Shown: in pieces, positions 23,514 to 27,328 of the stretch | How positions within the stretch are numbered: position 1 is the first letter of the stretch | How the letters are laid out: each line of letters opens with the position of its first letter | DNA from: Collinsella sp. | GTDB lineage: Bacteria > Actinomycetota > Coriobacteriia > Coriobacteriales > Coriobacteriaceae | Direction: 5' to 3' | DNA length: 27,328 nt | Assembly (NCBI GenBank): GCA_019414545.1 | Contig: DXLV01000022.1 | Location: forward strand, 2,395 to 29,722 | The notes under the pieces: generated by a model | What the model saw: the letters and a program-made list of their open reading frames with translations, nothing else | Told to the model about the DNA's origin: nothing | Database searches by the model: none | Translations under genes and position numbers: made by a program

Positions 23514-23616
23514 GGGTACTTTAGCATACTAGAGTGCTTGCGGGGAAAATCCGTCGCGGCCGCTCACACCGTATTCATTTGGAAACATAGGGCAGATTGC
23601 CGCAACCCAACCCCAC

Positions 23617-24453
23617 CTAGGCGCCAATCGCACGACGATACTCTGCCATTACCTGCGCATCGGCAGCTGCGGGGTCGGCAAAATAGCGCCCGTCATAGGT
23701 CTCGGGCGAAACAACTCCGCGATAGCCGCGCGCCACCAGCCTATCCAGGTCGGCGCGCATATCGCGGTCGCCGTCACCCCAGGCAAGATGCGTCGTGCCA
23801 TCTGCCGCAACATCGACAAAATGCACGTGGGCGACATCATCGCCAAGCAGATCGAAATAATCGTCGATGGTATCCCCCGCCACCGCCATAGCGCCCAAAT
23901 CCAGACACGCCTTAAGTGCCGGATGGTCAACTGCCTCGATCATGCGCTTCGTGTCGGCCGCCGAGTTCACAATCATCGACTCAACCGGCTGTAGGGCCTC
24001 GAGCACCAGTCGCACGCCGCGCTCTCCCGCATGCTCGGCAATCGCACGCAACATCGAGGCGCTGCGACCCCACGCGTCCTCGATCGGCTCGTTCAAAAAT
24101 GCCCAGCCGCTCGAGACCATGACCTGCTCGGCTCCAAGTTCCGCCGCAATATCTACAACGTTCTTAAAGTACGCGAGTGTGCGGGCACGTGCCTCATTCC
24201 CGCGCGCCGCGATATTCCACGGCTTGGGGTTGTTCTGTTCGGGACAAAGCCCCACAATCCGAACCCCATACCGCTGCGAAAGCTCCCGCGCCTGTTCGAG
24301 TGAATCGTAGCCATGGCAATCCACATACAAATGCATCGCCCCCGTCCAAAGCTCGCAGCACGTGTAGCCCGAAGCCGCCGCCGACGAAAAGAACTCCTCC
24401 AGGTCAAAATACCGATGGCTGATATTCATAACGGCAAGCTGTGGATACTCCAT
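23617..24453 (-). CDS. FrlC-like sugar epimerase (TIM barrel)
   Basis: AP endonuclease family 2 type TIM-barrel protein of 278 aa. Metal-ligand motifs fit sugar epimerases/isomerases: LEALQPVESM (Glu152), CLDLGAM (Asp), HVHFVD and SPETYD (Glu) near the end. The layout and the GLCPEQNNPKPWN and PVES stretches recall FrlC, fructoselysine 3-epimerase. The ATG at 24453 is chosen over an upstream GTG because AAAGGTGG sits 5 nt before the ATG. It follows PTS IID after a terminator-like hairpin. The substrate is inferred only from similarity and from the PTS/SIS neighbours; other keto-sugar phosphates are possible. Confidence 0.8.
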   Translation of the reverse strand: MEYPQLAVMNISHRYFDLEEFFSSAAASGYTCCELWTGAMHLYVDCHGYDSLEQARELSQRYGVRIVGLCPEQNNPKPWNIAARGNEARARTLAYFKNVVDIAAELGAEQVMVSSGWAFLNEPIEDAWGRSASMLRAIAEHAGERGVRLVLEALQPVESMIVNSAADTKRMIEAVDHPALKACLDLGAMAVAGDTIDDYFDLLGDDVAHVHFVDVAADGTTHLAWGDGDRDMRADLDRLVARGYRGVVSPETYDGRYFADPAAADAQVMAEYRRAIGA

Positions 24454-24470
24454 CTTGTCCACCTTTCGGC

Positions 24471-24506
24471 AAAAGGGCGCCGCAGCACAGTGTGCGCGAC
24501 GCCCCC
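24471..24506 (-). terminator. Terminator-like hairpin between PTS IID and the epimerase gene
   Basis: On the minus strand GGGCGTCGCGCAC pairs with GTGCTGCGGCGCCC (one bulge, one G-U type mismatch), followed by TTTT. It lies 18 bp before the epimerase start codon, so read-through or a partial stop is likely, giving lower epimerase expression. Confidence 0.6.
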
Positions 24507-24536
24507 TCTTACATTGTTCTCATTATGACGGATACT

Positions 24537-25373
24537 CTACTGGACACCAAGCACTCCAAAGAACGCGCCAGCGATACTCACGAGCAGGATCACGAGCATG
24601 ATGAGCAGCGGATTCATCTTCTTCTTGAGCATGAGATAGACGATTCCAAACAGCCCCATCGTGACAAAGCCCGGGAAGATTCCGTTGAGCAGCTCGGCGA
24701 GCGTCTGAGCACCATCGCCCGCACCGACCATGAGCGGAATGTCCACGGTCACCATCTCCATGGTCATAGCACCGATCACCATGGCGCCCATAATGGAGGC
24801 CATCTTGACGATCGTGTCCATAATGCCCGATTCCTGGACCTTGCTGATCATGTCCGAGCCAAAGCGATATCCCACAAACGTCAGCAGGTAACGGATGATG
24901 TAGTGAGGGACGTTGAACACGAGCAGGAACAAAATCGGGCCAAGAATAGAGCCCTGCAGCGCCAGCGACGTGCCGACACCCGTTGCCAAAATTCGCAGCG
25001 TGCCCCAGTAGAAGGCATCGCCCACGCCGGACAGCGGCCCCATCAAAGCAAGCTTGACATTAGAGATCGCGCTCGTGTCAAAGCTATCGTCAGTAGCGTT
25101 GACCTCCTCCATTGCAGCGGCGATGGACATGGGGAGCGTCGAGATGTACGGCGTGACGTTATAGAGCTCCATATGGCGCTTGAGGGCGGCCTTAAAGTCC
25201 GCATCCTGCGGATACAGCTTGCGAAGGATCGGCATAAGGGCCCACATAAAGCCGATATGGCCCATACGCTCGTAGTTCCAGGAATGCTCATAGGGAATCG
25301 AGCGCCAGAACAGCTTCTTAAGGTCTGCGCGGGAAATCAGCCCGTCGTAAGAAGACTCAAACTTAAAACTCAT
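24537..25373 (-). CDS. PTS mannose-family IID subunit
   Basis: Membrane partner of IIC in a mannose-type PTS permease, 278 aa. Family traits are LFWRSIPYEHSWNYERM, GHIGFMWALMPIL, the MGPLSGVGDAFYWGTLR signature and hydrophobic C-terminal spans. I start at the ATG 25373, with GGGAGTGGG upstream; it overlaps the IIC gene by 11 bp. It ends the PTS set of IIA, IIB, IIC and IID. Sugar not defined by sequence. Confidence 0.94.
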   Translation of the reverse strand: MSFKFESSYDGLISRADLKKLFWRSIPYEHSWNYERMGHIGFMWALMPILRKLYPQDADFKAALKRHMELYNVTPYISTLPMSIAAAMEEVNATDDSFDTSAISNVKLALMGPLSGVGDAFYWGTLRILATGVGTSLALQGSILGPILFLLVFNVPHYIIRYLLTFVGYRFGSDMISKVQESGIMDTIVKMASIMGAMVIGAMTMEMVTVDIPLMVGAGDGAQTLAELLNGIFPGFVTMGLFGIVYLMLKKKMNPLLIMLVILLVSIAGAFFGVLGVQ

Positions 25374-26154
25374 CGAACCCACTCCCAATCGCAGGATCCT
25401 CGGTTGCCGCTGCAGGCTGCTCCGCCTTTTTCTTGTCACCCAAAACCGTCATCGCAACGACAATGATCGCGGCAAAGATCGCCACGCCCGTCGTGCTAAT
25501 GCCAAAGTAGGCGACGAGGAAGAAGCCAGCGAAGAAGAACGGCGCCACAGTCTTGTTCATAATCATCTGGGCTAGCATCGCAAAGCCGAGTGCAGGCAAG
25601 AAGGCGGCGGCGACATCCATGCCGGTCTGAACGAAATCGGGGATGATGTTGAGCAGGCTGGCAACAGCATCGGCGCCAAAGAAGAATGCCAGGGGAATAA
25701 TCAGCAGGCCGCACCAGCTCTGCGCGTAACCGGCGATGAGCATGTTGCGCGTGATGGCCTTGGTGTCTCCGTCCTCGACGTTTTTGTCGATACGGTGCAC
25801 CAGCAGCAGCATCACCGGCTGGCCCAGGGCGGTATCGAGCGCCAGGACGATCGTTGCGATGGGAATGCCCAGGGTCAGGGCCGCCGAAGCGTCCGCGCCG
25901 GCCTGCATGGCAAGCGACACACCCAGGATGGTTCCGGAAATCGTATCGGGCGGGTTATATGCACCGACCGAGATGGCACCGACCATGGCAAGCTCCATCG
26001 TGGCGCCCATAATGGTGCCGGTCACTACATCGCCCATGACAAGGCCAACCAGAGGCCCGAGCACAATCGGGCGCTGGAGGTAGCTCGTGCCCGTCAGCCA
26101 CTCGGAATAGCCCAAAAGGGCGATCAGGAAAATCAGGATTGTCTTGATAACCAT
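25363..26154 (-). CDS. PTS mannose-family IIC subunit
   Basis: Integral membrane permease subunit of 263 aa with about seven hydrophobic segments. Typical IIC stretches are RPIVLGPLVGLVMGD, GTIMGATMELAMVGAISVGA and a charged C-terminal tail (KKKAEQPAAATEDP). The ATG has AGGGGTTG upstream and lies 8 bp after the IIB stop. IIC and IID together form the translocation channel. The overlap with IID points to tight stoichiometry. Confidence 0.95.
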   Translation of the reverse strand: MVIKTILIFLIALLGYSEWLTGTSYLQRPIVLGPLVGLVMGDVVTGTIMGATMELAMVGAISVGAYNPPDTISGTILGVSLAMQAGADASAALTLGIPIATIVLALDTALGQPVMLLLVHRIDKNVEDGDTKAITRNMLIAGYAQSWCGLLIIPLAFFFGADAVASLLNIIPDFVQTGMDVAAAFLPALGFAMLAQMIMNKTVAPFFFAGFFLVAYFGISTTGVAIFAAIIVVAMTVLGDKKKAEQPAAATEDPAIGSGFDEF

Positions 26155-26162
26155 GACAACCC

Positions 26163-26633
26163 CTAACCGATGACCTTCGCGGCGTCAGTCTTCGCATCTG
26201 CCGGAATCATCTGAATGAACAGTTCATAGCCCTCGCCGAGCAGTTCTTTGACGTATGCCTCGTTTTCGGGCGTGAGGAATACGCTGGTCGAGACCTGGCG
26301 GGCATTCTCGCTAAAGGCAACGTTGCCGAGATTGATCTTCTTGATGCCCATCGCCTTGGCGACGGCACCGGCCTGCTGGATCGTCTCGCAAACCACGAAG
26401 AGCTTGTACTTATCAGTCACACCGCTCTGGAGCGCCTTGACGGCATCCTCGGTGTTTTTGACGACGACCTTGCAGCCCTCCGGCTTTGCGAGGGATAGAG
26501 CTTGCAGGCGAAGCTTGTCATTGAGGACCGTGTCGCTCACCAACAGGATGCAGTCGGCACCCAGAGCCGAGGTCCAGCTAACGGCAACTTGGCCGTGAAG
26601 CAGTCGATAGTCCACGCGAATCATCTGAATCAT
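26163..26633 (-). CDS. PTS mannose-family IIB subunit
   Basis: Cytosolic phosphocarrier of 156 aa. The phospho-acceptor is His13 in DYRLLHGQVAVSW, the mannose-family IIB signature. IIB proteins of this family are normally about 155-165 aa, so it is complete. I take the ATG at 26633 (AGGGAG 7 nt upstream); a second ATG lies 9 bp further in. Between IIA and IIC. Confidence 0.95.
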   Translation of the reverse strand: MIQMIRVDYRLLHGQVAVSWTSALGADCILLVSDTVLNDKLRLQALSLAKPEGCKVVVKNTEDAVKALQSGVTDKYKLFVVCETIQQAGAVAKAMGIKKINLGNVAFSENARQVSTSVFLTPENEAYVKELLGEGYELFIQMIPADAKTDAAKVIG

Positions 26634-26650
26634 GATGTGCTCCCTAGTGG

Positions 26651-27067
26651 TTAAAACTCATCGAGTTCGGCCTGCCCCAGCAGGTCGTTGACGTACTTGA
26701 CCTTGGTGTCGTCCGCCTCGACGATCTGGCGAATGGCCTCATCGATCGGGGTGGATTCGGGCACGAACAGCAGCTGAATAAGGAGCGGCAGGTTCATATT
26801 GGTCACGAGGTGCGTGTTAGGACGCGTCTGGACGATCTTGGTGAACTCGTTGTTGACACTGCCGCCAAAGAGGTCGGTGCAAACGACGACCTCATCGTCC
26901 GCCGCAAAGCCGTTCAGAATCGCTGCGGCCTCCTTGGTCAGGTCCTCGTTTCCGTCGACATACATAGAGAGCGCATGGACGTTTTCGCGCTCGCCGGAAA
27001 GCAGGCCGATGCTCTCGACGATTCCGGACGCAAAATGAGCATGGGACGCCACGATAAACTGCCTCAT
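26651..27067 (-). CDS. PTS mannose-family IIA subunit
   Basis: Cytosolic phosphocarrier of 138 aa accepting phosphate from HPr at His9 (VASHAHFASG). Other IIA traits are VVVCTDLFGGSVNNEF and NMNLPLLIQLLF. The ATG at 27067 has AAAGGGGA 8 nt upstream; the longer frame reads through the SIS gene terminator. It is the first gene of the PTS set, 94 bp from the stop of the SIS-domain gene upstream, with a terminator in between. Confidence 0.94.
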   Translation of the reverse strand: MRQFIVASHAHFASGIVESIGLLSGERENVHALSMYVDGNEDLTKEAAAILNGFAADDEVVVCTDLFGGSVNNEFTKIVQTRPNTHLVTNMNLPLLIQLLFVPESTPIDEAIRQIVEADDTKVKYVNDLLGQAELDEF

Positions 27068-27095
27068 TCGATTCCCCTTTCTTGCGAATTTCGGC

Positions 27096-27125
27096 ATAAA
27101 AATGCCCGGACGCATGCGCCCGGGC
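27096..27125 (-). terminator. Intrinsic terminator of the SIS-domain gene
   Basis: On the minus strand GCCCGG pairs with CCGGGC with an inner CGCATGCG palindrome, followed by ATTTTTAT. It lies between the SIS-domain gene and PTS IIA. No clear promoter for IIA is visible in the 94-bp gap, so read-through may feed the PTS genes. Confidence 0.8.
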
Positions 27126-27161
27126 AGGGTGCTTCTTGATCAGTAGCTTATTTGTCACCGA

Positions 27162-27328
27162 TTAGTAGTCGAACTGGTGATAGTAACGACGGTAGTTGAG
27201 GTTGTGCTTGGTGACCGTCTCGTAGTAAGCGGCAAGGCGATCGGTGATCAGCGAGGAGAGGATCCACGGAGACACGATGACGCGGAACTCGTCGTCAAGG
27301 CCGGGGATCGCGAACTCGGCGGTGTCGA
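27162..27328 (-). CDS. SIS-domain sugar isomerase/deglycase (3' end only)
   Basis: The last 55 residues of a protein continue past the right edge. The end, with DTAEFAIPG, DEFRVIVSPWILSSLI, DRLAAYY and the terminal YRRYYHQFDY, resembles the C-terminus of FrlB/GfrF-type SIS-domain deglycases and related sugar-phosphate isomerases, which end in a similar R-R-Y-x-x-x-x-x-Y pattern. Upstream on the same strand of the mannose-type PTS genes, it would be the first enzyme to act on the imported phosphorylated substrate. The identity is moderately secure; which SIS subfamily is not. Confidence 0.65.
   Translation of the reverse strand, partial: DTAEFAIPGLDDEFRVIVSPWILSSLITDRLAAYYETVTKHNLNYRRYYHQFDY

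Noticed and set aside
23448..23616. T-box or His leader-peptide attenuator for the his operon
   Set aside because: No T-box core sequence and no cluster of CAC/CAT codons after a start codon in the leader.
1..27328. CRISPR array, prophage or IS element
   Set aside because: No regularly spaced direct repeats, no integrase, capsid or transposase reading frames are visible.

Overview
The window looks like chromosomal DNA of a high-GC, actinobacterial gut anaerobe. Collinsella or a close coriobacterial relative is the best guess. This rests on GC-rich codon use, strong purine-rich ribosome binding sites, actinobacterial gene order around eno (mazG, eno, an ftsB-like gene, ppx), a mannose-family PTS, and a full histidine operon with a fused HisZ-HisG. 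The species call is inference. I see no prophage, no transposase gene, no CRISPR array and no rRNA.

Layout. 1-2.5 kb (+): the 3' end of a DUF4342-type membrane protein gene, then an overlapping OmpR-type response regulator and sensor kinase pair, closed by a bidirectional terminator. 2.57-3.24 kb (-): an orphan galactitol-type PTS IIB and a one-domain VOC protein. 3.4-4.2 kb (+): a membrane-anchored helical-repeat protein, then tRNA-Leu(UAA) with a terminator. 4.3-9.7 kb (-): a housekeeping block of ppx/gppA-like, ftsB/divIC-like, eno, mazG, a YfcE-like phosphodiesterase and a stand-alone LarC2-type gene. 9.7-10.1 kb: a 382-bp divergent intergenic region with a long inverted repeat. 10.1-14.1 kb (+): a 1188-aa single-chain double ABC exporter (CydDC-like architecture), translationally coupled to a YgbA-type cysteine-rich protein. 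14.2-15.1 kb (+): a PHP-family histidinol-phosphatase. 15.1-23.4 kb (-): the histidine operon, in transcription order hisZG fusion, hisD, hisC, hisB, hisH, hisA, hisF, hisI, a 75-aa small ORF, hisE. 23.6-27.3 kb (-): a FrlC-like TIM-barrel epimerase gene downstream of mannose-family PTS genes IIA, IIB, IIC and IID, and upstream of these the 3' end of a SIS-domain sugar isomerase/deglycase gene.

How the genes work together. The histidine cluster plus the convergent PHP phosphatase encodes every step from PRPP and ATP to histidine. The PTS cluster, with a SIS-domain enzyme and a FrlC-like epimerase, looks like an uptake and breakdown locus for a phosphorylated sugar or Amadori compound such as fructoselysine; the substrate is inferred. 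The fused ABC exporter and YgbA partner look like a two-gene unit for nitrosative stress, haem or thiol handling. A DtxR/IdeR-like half-site sits at its presumed transcription start.

The most unusual items are the HisZ-HisG fusion, the ABC-YgbA pair, the stand-alone LarC2, several palindromic elements in gaps of the histidine operon and before the ABC gene, and a 75-aa ORF coupled to hisI. No single locus is clearly a wholly new system.
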